DNA from: Grifola frondosa
Taxonomy: Eukaryota > Basidiomycota > Agaricomycetes > Polyporales > Grifolaceae
Assembly: GCA_001683735.1 (NCBI GenBank)
Contig: LUGG01000003.1
Span: forward strand, 2,108,001 to 2,172,000
Reading direction: 5' to 3'
Length of the DNA: 64,000 nucleotides
This document shows, one piece after another, positions 39,114-50,150 of this stretch. The position numbers were made by a program, and so were the translations under genes. Each line of letters starts with the position of its first letter. The stretch's first letter is position 1. The notes under the pieces were generated by a model that did not search any database, was not told where the DNA came from, and was given only the letters and a program-made list of their open reading frames with translations.

Positions 39114-41410
39114 ATGTCAGGAAAACGCGACATGCCTCCGGACGTTGTTTCAGAGATTCTGTCCGGTCGGATAACGAGCACGTCGTCACCCACCCTGGCA
39201 GAAGCCAGTACAGTAGGATCGGCGGCGGTGTTTCTGCCTGTGGATTGGCTGCTTTGAATTGTGCCGCGTCGTCCTTGGTATGGAACAAATGGGCGTACGG
39301 AACAACAACCTCCTTCAAGAAATAATGAATCGACGAATTTTGGAGGTCAGTGCTATGGATTTGGGTGTCATCCTGAGCGTACTGATCTACATTTTGCGGT
39401 CGGACACAGGATGTTCTTAGACCGTGCTTGTCCTGGACAAGTACCGCACATCTCGATGTGGAAGAGATTCATCAAGCCCCTATATTCAACAGGTCGTTGA
39501 AGTTGCTTTCTCGTGACTTTGGACCTTCTGGATTTGAGAACTTTAAGCGACTACTTTTGTGAGTAATATGTTTTGTTTCGAACTCATCTGGGCTTCCTGT
39601 TTATCTTTCTCTTAGGAAAAGCGAGAGCACACCCGGACGGAACGCGCGTCCACCTGTGCCATCATCACTCGCCCCCCAGAGATCCTCGCTTGCATCCATG
39701 TTGCGTCTTCCAAATCCGAGATCTTTGTTATCTTCGATTCTCACCCACGTCCAGACAAACACCCTCACGGCGCGGCTTTTATCTTCACTAACTCGATCGA
39801 TTCGACTGCGAAATATCTCGATGATCTTCTAAGGTACGACGACAGTATCCTATCGGACACCACCTTGGAATGGCAAGCACAGCTCTCGCACAATTCTCAG
39901 GCCACATCTTTGTTGCGCAGCACGACCTCGTTGCTCCTACGGCGTGGGCGGAGATCGCCCTCCAAGCTAGTCTTGATGTCTTGATGCTGAAAGAACAAGC
40001 CAAAGAGCTGGAATTGCGGAACAGCACTCTTTCTTCAGAGAACGAGCGACTGAATGAAGAGGTGTCGAGGCTGGAAGACCGGGTGCAGAGATGGTGGAGA
40101 GAAACGACGAAAGAAATCTAGGGTAACATCCACCATTACGTGAACAACACTAGTAGTTCCAGATCCAAAGGCAAGGAACGCGAAAGTCCCGGACTTGACA
40201 TCAAGCATTCGGGCCGTTCGTCCTCTGATCGTGTCGCCTCCGCTAGCGGCGCTCCAAAGTTCAGTCAAGTTGGTCAACATAATGACTCCGCAGCTTTGCA
40301 GATGCACCTCAACGAAGAACGTTTTCAAAGCGAGGCATATGCCATGGCGCAGCAACGCAAGTATGATGAAGAACACGCGAAACTCAACCAGGTTTTCGAA
40401 GATCTGAAACGGAGAGAACCAGGCGTCTTCAAGTGCGGGATTTGTTTCGACGACTTCCAGGAGGATGTGGTCGCGAGGGTGAGCCATGCCATCATCCATT
40501 CTGCAGGGGATGTCTCAATGGTTATGTCGGTATGAAGGTAACAGAGCGTCGATATCCTATATCATGCCTCAATGCGTGGCAGAAAAGGCGACGGACCCTG
40601 GAGGTGAGTTATATGTCCATCAGAGTCGAGTGGACTCTGTGTATTCTGATTGTCGTCACAATTCTCGGCAGTCGTGGATGAGGTCATGTTGACGCAGCTT
40701 GGTCTTTCTCAAGAGCAGTACGACATCTTCGTCGAAATGCAGCTGGCAGCTTTCTCCATCATTATTCACTGCCGACGGTGAGTCAACGCAGCTCGCTGAT
40801 TGTTCTTCACTTAGTTAACCTTTTCTCTTAGTTGTAAGGAATCTATCTTCGTGGACAAGAACGAATATCAGGAAACAGAAATACTTGTTTGCCCACTACA
40901 GCGTTGCAACTACACTTGGTGTAAAGCCTGTTCTCAGCAAATCGACATTGGGGGACCGCAACACTCATGCGATGGATCGTCCGAACTGAAACATCTGATG
41001 GGTCAGCGAGGGTGGAAGCATTGTCCTGGTGCGTTCACAAGTCCGGAATCATAGAGGGACTTTCCTTCAATACATCGACATATGTTCCAGGGTGCAAAAC
41101 TCCCGCAGAGAAGATTGAGGGCTGCAATCATATGACGGTGAGCTCGCACGTCCTCATGATTGCATGTTGATTCATTTAATTTTGCACAGTGCTCGGCTCC
41201 TGGCTGCAATACGTAGGCCATTTCCGCGCACTCCTTTGATTCAATATGAACCGGTACTGATTAACGTTGCTTGTTTTTAGCCACTTCTGCTACAAATGCG
41301 GCGGCTCGATCATTCAGTCCGTGAAGCGTGAGGAGATCAGCACTGCGGTATCTGCGCATTTCAGGAGACTCTGCGAGCTCTTCGAGTATCCTGGGCGACT
41401 TACTCGATAA
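39114..41410 (+). CDS. RBR-type E3 ubiquitin ligase with N-terminal Cys/His-motif domain
   Basis: The start is uncertain (39114, or an upstream ATG at 38957 with poor frame). The N-terminal 200 residues carry RIGGGVSACGLAALNCA, NNNLLQEIMNRRILE, AHLDVEEIHQAPIFNRSLKL, LLSRDFGPSGFENFKRLLL, and ITRPPEILACIHVA followed by FVIFDSHPRPDKHPHGAAFI. The Cys and His motifs resemble a papain-like fold, but this is inference. A coiled coil (LKEQAKELELRNSTLSSENE) and a linker lead to the RBR: RING1 FKCGICFDDF ... HPFCRGCLNGYV, IBR HCRRCKESIFVDKNEYQ ... CPLQRCNYTWCKAC, RING2 CPGCKTPAEKIEGCNHMTC, whose Cys in EGCNHM is the expected thioester residue, then HFCYKCGG. Stop TAA at 41408-41410. Frame slips near 39210, 39276, 39425 and 40487 each lack one base. 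It is convergent with eRF3. Confidence 0.85.
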
Positions 41411-41544
41411 TTCCGACCACTTCGGTATCGATCCTTCAAAGCATTGTATTCTTATGGCAAGCAAGGTGTGATTGCACTGACAGCACCAACGTTTCATATC
41501 GTTACACGACACCGAACTCCTTGGCATGTTTACGTCGCATCTAT

Positions 41545-43666
41545 TTAAGCAGCACCTTGTGCTGTTCCAGATACCGAGAGGTTGCTGACTCCTTCGGCAA
41601 CCTCCTCTATGCCGCCTTCAATGAGCTTGGTAACCTGTAGATTCCGATCAGTATGGTATACCATGAATGTGACCGGAAGGAGAGCACACCTTCCCGATAG
41701 CGATCGTCTTTCCTGTAGATCGGAAAATTATCAGCGGCGCGCATTAATATCTGAAGGCAAAGGACAAACCCTCATCTCGGAGCGTGAATCGGCCTAGCTG
41801 TGGATAGTCCGTGAATCTCTCGACACATACAGGCGCCGTTGTTTCAATAAGGGCGACGATTTTCTGTCCTGTATTCATCGATAGAATTCAGCCATATACG
41901 ATGGGCACCAGAGAAATGCATAAAAACCTTTCTTTGCAAACTGTGGCGGCTTTCTTGACTTTCGGCCGGTGGCCTTGTCGAAGTAGTGGAGAAGTGCCTG
42001 TAAATAAAGATGATCAGTGTCGGCATGAGGTACTTCCGGCCGCTTGCTACATACAGATAGCGTGACTTCCTCCGCTAGAGTGTGGACGTGCATAACGGCA
42101 GTATATCCCGCACAGATGATGTTCTTGTGATCGAGAATAATGAGCTGTGCTTCGAACTGGCGGACAGCATGCACGGGCTTGTTCGGGCTCGTGAGGACGA
42201 AACCAGGGGTGATGTCCTCGTCATCTACACCGCGGATACGGATCCGCACATTGTCACCGCAGAAGGCGGAAGTGACTTCGTCCTCCATCTCGTTGTACAT
42301 CGCAGCCACCTCGACGATGTCCCTGTTCGGCATGAGTAGCAGGGTGTCGCCCTTGCGCATGTGCCCGGACTCAATCTTGCCAACGACAATCGTACCCATG
42401 TCCTTATACTTTTCGGAGACTGGCATCATCAGCGGAGCGTGTATTTTCCGGTCCACCATCGGCATCTTATCAAGGTACTCTAGCAGCGACGGGCCGCTGT
42501 ACTGGGCATTAGCACCAAACGATAAGAGCGAGTGATATAGGGATACTTACTCATACCATGGACAAGCGGCCTTGGATATGCGATCTTTGAGATTAGCACC
42601 AGTGTATGCTGACACGGGAACGAAAGTGACGTCCGTCTTGACGTTGAAGCCCGCAGCACGAACGAACGGCGCAATTTTATCATGTATTTCGTCATATCGT
42701 GCCTTGTCCCACTGAACCGTCGGCTCGTCCATCTTATTCACAACAACTATGAGCTTGGACACCCCCGCAGTCTTGACAAGCATTATATGCTCGCGCGTCT
42801 GTCCGCCCTTCTCGAAGCCCGTCTCGAACTCGCCCTTGCGCGCGGAGATGACGAGTACCGCTACATCTGCCTGTGCGGCGCCCGAGATCATGGACGGCAC
42901 GTATGTCTTGTGACCAGGGGCATCGAGGATCGTGTACCGCCGTGAGTCCGTTTCGAAGTAGGCACGGCCGACCTCAACAGTCTTCCCCTTCGCACGCTCC
43001 TGAGGTGTGGAGTCGAGCGCCCAGCTGAGATACCAAGAGTCACGGCCAGCTTCCTTAGCCTCGCGCTCGTACTTTTCCATGGTACGCTTGTCGACCATGC
43101 CAGAGAGATAGAGGATGTTGCCCCCATGGTGCTTTTTCCAGCATCGACGTGGCCGATGAATACGATATTTAGATGTTCTTTGGCTGGGTGCAATGCTCGA
43201 TGGGGCGTCACAGCATGATAACTAAGAACGTACCGTGTCCATACAGATCGTGTAGCACAGCCTCATCGGCGGCGGCCTGCACCTCCCGTGCGATAGCGGC
43301 GGTGTCTGTCTTTGCGCGCTCAAGTGTGAGGGACTTGGATGCGATGGAAGGAGTAGTAGATGGTGCTGGAGAAGCCGCATGAGAGGTTTTGGCGGAGTTG
43401 GCCTCGGACGCGGCTGGGGTAGCAGCTGGTTTAGGCGGAGGTGAAGATGCAGCAGGTGCGGGTGCAGGCGCAAGTGCAGGTGAGGATGCGGGAGGAGTTT
43501 GTTTTGAGCCGCCGATATTGAGAGTGATTGTAGGAGCGGGAGGAGGAGCTTCTGTCTGTGGAGGACGTTCTACGGGAGGCGGCGGTGGCTGGGCGGGCTG
43601 CTGCTGTGGGTTTCGGAAAGCTTGGCCGGGAACGAAGCTGAAAGCATTGGCATTGAGTTTGCTCAT
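41545..43666 (-). CDS. SUP35: Eukaryotic peptide chain release factor GTP-binding subunit eRF3
   Basis: GTPase that works with eRF1 in translation termination. The start at 43666 gives MSKLNANAFSFVPGQAF, an exact PAM2-type motif (poly(A)-binding protein contact). A Pro/Ala-rich linker of about 150 residues has no Gln/Asn-rich prion-like segment. The GTPase domain has G1 GHVDAGKST, G3 DAPGHK, and G4 NKMD, then the SAY-type G5. Domains 2 and 3 follow (MPVSEKYKDMGTIVVGKIES, RIRGVDDEDITPGFVLTSPN, FEAQLIILDHKNIICAGYTA, CVERFTDYPQLGRFTLRDE). The C-terminus is VTKLIEGGIEEVAEGVSN and ends with TAA at 41545-41547. One base is missing from the five-C run at 43121-43125, just after the P-loop (GGNILYLSGMVDKR). 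Confidence 0.96.
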
Positions 43667-45008
43667 GGCTGCAGCACAAAGTAACACAGATGGCGGCAGA
43701 TGGGCAAGTAGGAAATTCGAGGAGTGGTTGCCGTCAAAAGCTCTGTGATCGTACTGCAAACTTCCGCTTCCTATTTTGGCATCGGTGACTGGTTTACAGT
43801 CAACTTCACGCCGCCGAGTTCCGAATTCTTGTTCTTCCACTTTGTGTTCATTTCGATGCTATGCTGCATACGTAGTAGTTGCAACTACATCATCTGTTCG
43901 ACCCAATGCATCACAACAATTTGATTCAACTCGCTCGCAAGGTCGAAAGCGGCGCTACTACTCTGAACAACTATGCTGAGCAGTCTGTTCCTCGCGCAAC
44001 GACTATCGCTACAAATAATGATACAAAATAGTCGCTATTGTCAGCCCTCCTAGTTTCGGTGCTGCCGTTGACTTCTGTCAAGTTCACTGCTGTCTGGTGA
44101 CTGGTTGTTCCAGCATTGACATCAGAACTTCAAACGTGGTTGAACCCCACTTCGAGGCCGATCCTAAAATCTGTCATTGTCGCGATTTCCTCCAGTTCTC
44201 TGGAGCTAGTCATTCACCTTGTTGTTCTGCGGCCAGAAATCACTGCTGTGCAAGTTTTTCTCGAACAGCTCTAGTATTATGGATCCTTAGACATTTTGCT
44301 AAGTTCTCGTGCATCATTGGAAATGTATGTCATCAAGATATTCGAATACCAGCAACAGCAGTTCTTGCATTCCGGCATCATCCTCTCCGCGTCAGCACGA
44401 CTCGTTAGCTGGAACAACTGGTCTCGCGCCGGTGACGGGGAAGTTCAACTATCAAGAAGAACCAGGGAAGCTGTGCGAGTTTCTGCATCTCTTCTCTAGG
44501 ACAGGTGATGAAAATCGATGCTACGATCCCACGACGTCGCATGCAGTGAAACAAGGATCTGACGAATACAAAATGCTTCGAATTTTGCAGAAGGTGTAAA
44601 GGCAGGCGGCTCACCGTCACATGACTACGTCGGGAAATTCTTCAAACAATCTCTCGATCGTGGTGGAAGCTGTCTATCACAGGTTCGAGGAAATGTCGCA
44701 AAGAGAAAATGACTGGACAGGCTAATCATTCAGGACATTGAGGTGGTCCATTACGGGGCAGAGGCGACAATTTCTACTAGGGCAAAGCATCTCTATTCTT
44801 CAGATGTAGTCGATTGCGGCACGCGTGAATATGTTCTGTGACGCACTGGGTATTTGTCTTCATGAAGGACCAATGGCGAACCGATGAGGCGTCTCTGGGA
44901 AAGATATCATCCGGATCCTGAATGACAAACAGGAAGGTCACACATGTCCCGACGACGGTTTGCGATGGGGACGCGCGGTCTCTATCCCCAACGCTACCTC
45001 CAGGTACT
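43667..45008. other. Unassigned interval between eRF3 and MLH3
   Basis: It includes the eRF3 promoter and the MLH3 3' flank. On the plus strand, 44300-44700, overlapping frames give short protein-like runs (TGLAPVTGKFNYQEEPGKLC, DEYKMLRILQKV) that might be exons of an unknown or decayed gene. I could not assemble a gene with a start, a stop and consistent splice sites. Confidence 0.4.
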
Positions 45009-48000
45009 TCACCCGCCGTGCTTCCCAAACTCTGCCTCGACAGCGCATCGCCTACTAGCGCGCCCGTCTCCACGCACCTCCGCCAGTGGCACAGCGAGGG
45101 CCTGCATCAGTCGCCTCAGCATAACAGCAACCAGAAAAAAAAAAAAAAAAAAAAAAAAAACAGAAACAGGATGTACCTTCCATGAGCACACTGGAACGGC
45201 AGCGCCGTCTCCGCCAGCTCGCGCACCAGCCGTTCGCATTGCTCCAGCGTCAGCGGGTCGTTGAACATGATCGCCCCTAGGAAGCACATTAAAAAACAAT
45301 CAGTAGCCAACTTTAACATGAGCGCAAGTCGCACCTCGACAGGCCTTCGAATTCACAAGCTCGAGGAGCTCCTTCGGACACCACCGCAGCGCCTTCTGCC
45401 ATATGAACTGACGTTCTGTGGCTTCCCCGTCCGATCCCCGTGCATCTGACATCACCGCGTTCAGCAGCGCAGCCGTCCCCTCTACCTCCAGCCGTGCCAG
45501 GAAACCCTTGACCAAATCCCTCAGCTCGTCCCCCATAAGCAACTGTCGCGCCCAGCGTTCAGGGTCCACTCCTGGCGAGCCAAAGCTTTACACACACACC
45601 TTATCACTAACTACCTCTGGCACACTGCTTACCATTACTTGCACGTACTCGCGCTCGTCCCCCGCCTCCATCTCTTCAAGTCGCACGAACCCCACGCCCC
45701 ACCGCTCGAACGCACACCGCACCTCCTCCGACTCCATAAGCCGCGCCGCCTCACGGCGCGTTACCAGCACCGGCACGGGCGGGACCAGCGCTCGCGCGCC
45801 CCGCACCCCCCGCAAAAAACCCGTGGCACAGCGCATCGAGGAAGCGCTCCACGCGGATACGTTCATCTGCGGCATGCTGATCTACGAGGACCACTGCGCC
45901 ACCCATGACGCATGCGATGAACTTGCGGTCGGCCTGCCCGAGCACACGCGCACCGCGCAAGTCGTCCCGCGCAAAGCTGCCGCTGCCCCACGCGCCCACC
46001 CCGGCATCCGCCGCACAGCCCTTGCCCTTGTGCGGGGCGCAGCTGTGCTGGCTGGCAGAGAGGGCAAGCGCACGGACGCGCGGCTCCGTCGGCGCGTAGG
46101 CCTCGTTCGCCTGTGAGTTTTCAGCAAAAAAACCGGCTCGCGTTAAGCATGTATGCGCACCGCGAGTGCGTCTCTGATCCACGCAGGCACCGCCCCCATG
46201 TTCCTGCCCCTGAGTGTGCGGCGGTCCGCGTAGCAGACACGTCCTCCTCTGCGCCCGTGGCGGCGGGACGTGCCGCGGGTATGAGTTGCCCGTGCGTATG
46301 TCGACGACGAAGGTCTCACCCGTGTCCGTCCCACACGATATCGCGCGATGCGTCCCCATCAGTCTCATCATCACTATCCGCGCGCTGGAGCGACATATCA
46401 TCAGTCAGGAGCGGCAGGTCGCTGAGCACGTCCACCTGGGTCACGATCAACGGGGCGCTGATGGGCATTGAGCCTGACCGCGCTACAGCACGCAGAGCGG
46501 ATGGTGCAAGTGTGGGCATCGACGCGGAGCGTTCCAGCTCTCGAGTACCCTCGCTGAGCAGATTGTTGCGCCCGCCCTCCTGGACGATCTTACGCTTCTT
46601 GCGCGGGGAGGGCGAGGGCGTCGTTACCTCCGGCCTCGAACGCACGCGCGCAGCCTTCGGCGCAGCGAACCCGTGGCGGACGAGGAACGCCTCGACGACG
46701 GAGGAGAGGAGCGCCGACACAGCCTCGGTTCCTGCCCCGTAGACAAAATGGTATCGGCGGCTCCGACATTAGCAAGAAAGGACGCTGTACGCACCTGCAG
46801 CTGGACGGCGGCCTTGGCGGGCTCGAGGCATTTATCGACATGTCGCGGGGGGAGGTTGAGGTTGAGCACGTACACTGGCTTCTTCTCGGCCTTGCGTGGA
46901 GATCGGCGGGTCGCTGGGTCGTTGAAGTGAGAAGGATATGCGTTGTGAGTAGATGTGATATGGACGTACTAGAACGAGGTAGGCTCGTCTCTCCAGATTC
47001 GTCGTAAGCCTAGAGAGACCAGAGTTTATAAAATGTCGATGGCAGGATGTCTGCCCAATTCTTACATGTTTCATGAAGGAGCTGGCGGAGAACTTAGCGT
47101 CAATTGCGCGATGGAGGTCACACGGTGCGAGGAGTGGTGATTGATATCTGAGTTATGGATTAGTTCAGAACAACCCTTGGGTGCACAAGCGACACACAGA
47201 GGAACTGGTAGGACTGTAATTTAGGTAGATAATATTAGCGCCCCATGTTCCGAGACCAGAAGATTGCATGAAGTACCTTGGAATAGGCGCCTTCAAGGCC
47301 GATGAAACCTCGAAGCTTCATCTCGCCCGAAGACTCTTCGATCTCCTCGACATGCTGTACATGGACATCAACCTCAGCACACCGGCGATACATGCACAAA
47401 ATAAGACACTGCACCTCAGCCAGCGCCCGGCCATACAAATGGCGGAAGGCCGCCAAACTCGATGAGGTCTGTTACCGTCAAAACACGCGAGATCAAAGCA
47501 AGTGCGCTGCGAGACACACCTTCGGTACGGTCATCACCCGGCCCTTCGCCTGGCCGCCCTCCTTCGCCTTGCGCGTGTCCTTCAGCGAAAAACACACATG
47601 CGGGAAGACCAGGGCGAAGGCTTCGATATCCTTCTTGATAAGCTCCAGCGTCCGCGTGGGGCTTGGGTGCGAGAGGCGGCGGATAGGAAGCTAGTGCATT
47701 CTGAGATGCAGAAAATGACGCACGGAGGAAGCAGGGGAAACCTACGTTGTAGAATGCGTCGCGCACGCAGACAACGGTGCCGGGTGATTCCCTGCGCCAG
47801 CGTGTCGAGATCCCGGAGTATAAGGTTGCGCCACCCTGTAGCCAGTGTCAGTACGAGGGAGGTCAGGTCAGGGGGGACAAACTTTGAGGATGACAGACAA
47901 GCTTTCTCTGGACCGCGCAGTGCGGGAGGAGATCTCCAGGCACGACAGGTCAGCTGCAGAAGCCAGTGCTTCAGGCGCGGACGAAGCAGGCGATGAGTGG

Positions 48001-48422
48001 GACAACAATGCTAGAGCGGAGAACGTGAATTCACCTTCACCTCGGAAGCCAAAAGTTGTTACCTCGTCCAGTGAAGCAGGCGTGTACGCCTTCGAGGTCG
48101 CTATATGCATCACCTCTTAGACAATCCTCGACTTTCATAGCATAACATAGCGACTTGCCATACCGCCCTCGTCCATCTTTGAAGTCTCCTGCTATTACAG
48201 CCAGCCCATCCCTCGAGATACCCGCGCCATCGTCGCGCACCCAGCATCCCCAATCTTCGCAGTCGACGCCAATGTCGACCTGGCGCGCGCCGGCATCTAG
48301 GGAGTTCTGCACGAGCTCTGAAATGATCTGGGGAGAGAGGTCAGGATTTGGGCGGAACGAAGCCTGGATTGAGTCGTCGGGGGAAGCAGCTCGATGTGCG
48401 GTGAGGGTCTCGCTAAACTCAT
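45009..48422 (-). CDS. MLH3: DNA mismatch repair protein MLH3
   Basis: GHL ATPase that pairs with MLH1 in mismatch repair and meiotic crossover resolution. The start at 48422 gives MSLARPSPHIELLPPTTQSR, then ISELVQNSLDAGARQVDIGV (ATPase motif I with the catalytic Glu), VRDDGAGISRDGL (motif II), GRYGKSL and TTFGFRGE-ALASAADLS (motif III across an intron). A disordered middle follows. The C-terminal endonuclease domain shows DQHAADERIRVE, an exact DQHA(X)2E(X)4E metal-binding motif, so nuclease activity is expected. The end has FNDPLTLEQCERLVREL and the family motif ALPFQCAHGR, split by an intron that holds a 26-base T run. Stop at 45009-45011. Frame slips occur near 48345 and 45095. A CRE-like site and two telomere-like words lie just upstream. 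Confidence 0.93.
45135..45160. repeat. Mononucleotide run, A26 on plus strand
   Basis: Twenty-six consecutive A (T on the coding strand) form the polypyrimidine tract of an intron just upstream of the last exon of MLH3. Confidence 0.97.
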
Positions 48423-48461
48423 GGTTGTCTGAAATGATGGGCTTTATCAATAATATCGACG

Positions 48462-48469
48462 TGACGTCA
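48462..48469. promoter_or_regulatory. CRE-like palindrome TGACGTCA upstream of MLH3
   Basis: A perfect TGACGTCA lies 40 bp upstream of the MLH3 ATG. It is the consensus site of ATF/CREB-type bZIP factors, which in fungi respond to stress. Use is inferred. Confidence 0.45.
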
Positions 48470-48481
48470 AATATATCGTCC

Positions 48482-48507
48482 AACCCTAATGTGATCTTTA
48501 ACCCTAA
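48482..48507. promoter_or_regulatory. Two telobox-like AACCCTAA words upstream of MLH3
   Basis: AACCCTAA at 48482-48489 and again at 48500-48507, 18 bp apart, 60-85 bp upstream of MLH3. The word matches the TTAGGG telomere unit of most filamentous fungi. Interstitial copies in promoters can bind Myb-type telomere-repeat factors. Confidence 0.45.
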
Positions 48508-50150
48508 CCACAGACACATTCTTACCAGCGACGATTTACTTGACAAAATATTCGCCTGAAACGCTGAAACGGTCAACTTGCCTGCAAGATCGATTGATCT
48601 GCCATGAACGGTCTCCCGCGCATAAGTATGAACCGCGGTGCACGGTACGCATAATTACTTGCTTATTCTACAGGCAAGATCGTAGCTTGGGTGCATGCCA
48701 CCAGCTGCAGGCGAAAGTTCTTGAGACAGGCGGATCACGCCTCGTTCCAGCATGCCGCAGGAACAACGGATGGCTCGGGCGCGAGGCCGATGTGGCTGCA
48801 GAGCTGATCCGATATCGCATGGCCCCTGCCTCGAACCCCGTATTTCGCCTCAAGAATTAGACTTTAACATATGAACCCAACACTGTGCCTCTTCTGGTGG
48901 GGGTTTTGTTTCAATGAAACCACACGAACAAACAGCGACATTTCTCGAGGCGAGTCAGCCCACGGAAGAACTCTTTCTGAGTTCGCGCCATCTACGGTGG
49001 AGATATGAGTCCCACTGAATGGTCAGCAATCGACCGCCAGCCCCGCGTCTGCATATTTCCGAGACTGGAACGAGATCCTGGCGACGCCTTGCGCTGAATC
49101 ACGATTCGCTAGAATTGATTCTCTCCGGGACACCTACCCTGCCGGCACCGTGGCTGCGGATGACATGACAGGCGGGCACTCTTCTTATTAGTGCGCGTGG
49201 AGAGAAGGTGGGGGTGAATAATCGAATGCGCGCGGTACACACTAAAATTTGGCGAGCGTTGCTTTCTTTGTAGCGCCGCATAGGCAGACACGTCGAGCGC
49301 CAAAGAATATTGCTCTATTACGAGTGTACGATGCGGCCTTGGAGAAGCTACTGAATTAAAATGGCTGGCGAGCAAAGACGAGTTAACAAGTCACATATGA
49401 GTAAGAGCAGTCTACTCATCGGTGTTCGCATTCACAGAGACCATGGGATAAATTTATGCACGTTCTCTGGACCTCCGCGTCGTGAGATTGGAAACTATAA
49501 AGCATCATGCATCCAGTTTACTGTTAAGTGATATGCCGAGTCCGAGACTAACGTTCAGGCCTGTTAGAGAACTCGAATTTCTGCAAATGTATGATGGTGA
49601 CCGCGACCGCGTCCTGCCCGAGAGGATATGTTGCAAAGTATGATCAAGTGCTAGGTCGCGCGCTTTTTCCGTTCGGAAGTTCAAATGCTTCCGCATTTTC
49701 ACGTGGCACTTCTGATCGAGTGTTCGAATTACGCCTGGAGTGTGACATATCATCACATTTGTGACACAACGCGCCGCCTCGCGGCTCGGTTTTCAAGCGC
49801 TGAAGCGCTGAAGACCTGGTCCGCCACAAACCCCTCAATCAGCATATCATGGATAATCATCTTTGTGGGTCCCAAAACCCAAGCTCAAATGAACATATCG
49901 GGCAGGTCCCGCTCACTTTACCCGACGCAGCTGCTGGGCGGTGGAACGGTTTCCGGTGTGTAGTCTTATTGTGCTTGGTTTGTGTACTCAGCACTTCAAA
50001 AGAATCTTCCATCATACTTCTCGCATGTCTCCCCTCGCTTGCGAGTGATGTCCGAGAAATTTTCTGCACCCGTGGCTATTCGCCGTTGTTGATTTGGAAC
50101 TACGACGGCCTGTGCCTCCCCCGTGCTAATTCTCTAGCTCCTCTACCAAA

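Larger units (their letters stand above)
48423..50150. other. Long unassigned interval, MLH3 promoter to first TPR-SET gene
   Basis: About 1.7 kb. The left end holds MLH3 promoter elements. The rest has open frames up to about 100 codons on both strands with no recognisable motif, splice pattern or repeat. The last 150 bp before 50151 are CT-rich and would be the promoter and leader of the first TPR-SET gene. Confidence 0.45.

Noticed and set aside
43389..43748. Long plus-strand open frame rich in Gly/Ala/Glu
   Set aside because: It is the antisense of the Pro/Ala-rich linker of eRF3; GC-rich repetitive codons keep the opposite strand open.
45135..45160. A26 run as the poly(A) tail of a LINE or processed pseudogene
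   Set aside because: The flanks are MLH3 exons with intact splice signals and there is no retroelement coding or target duplication.
45418..46742. Long plus-strand frames (up to 232 codons) opposite MLH3
   Set aside because: They are antisense to MLH3 exons carrying DQHAADERIRVE and have Ser/Arg-rich, low-complexity content without motifs.
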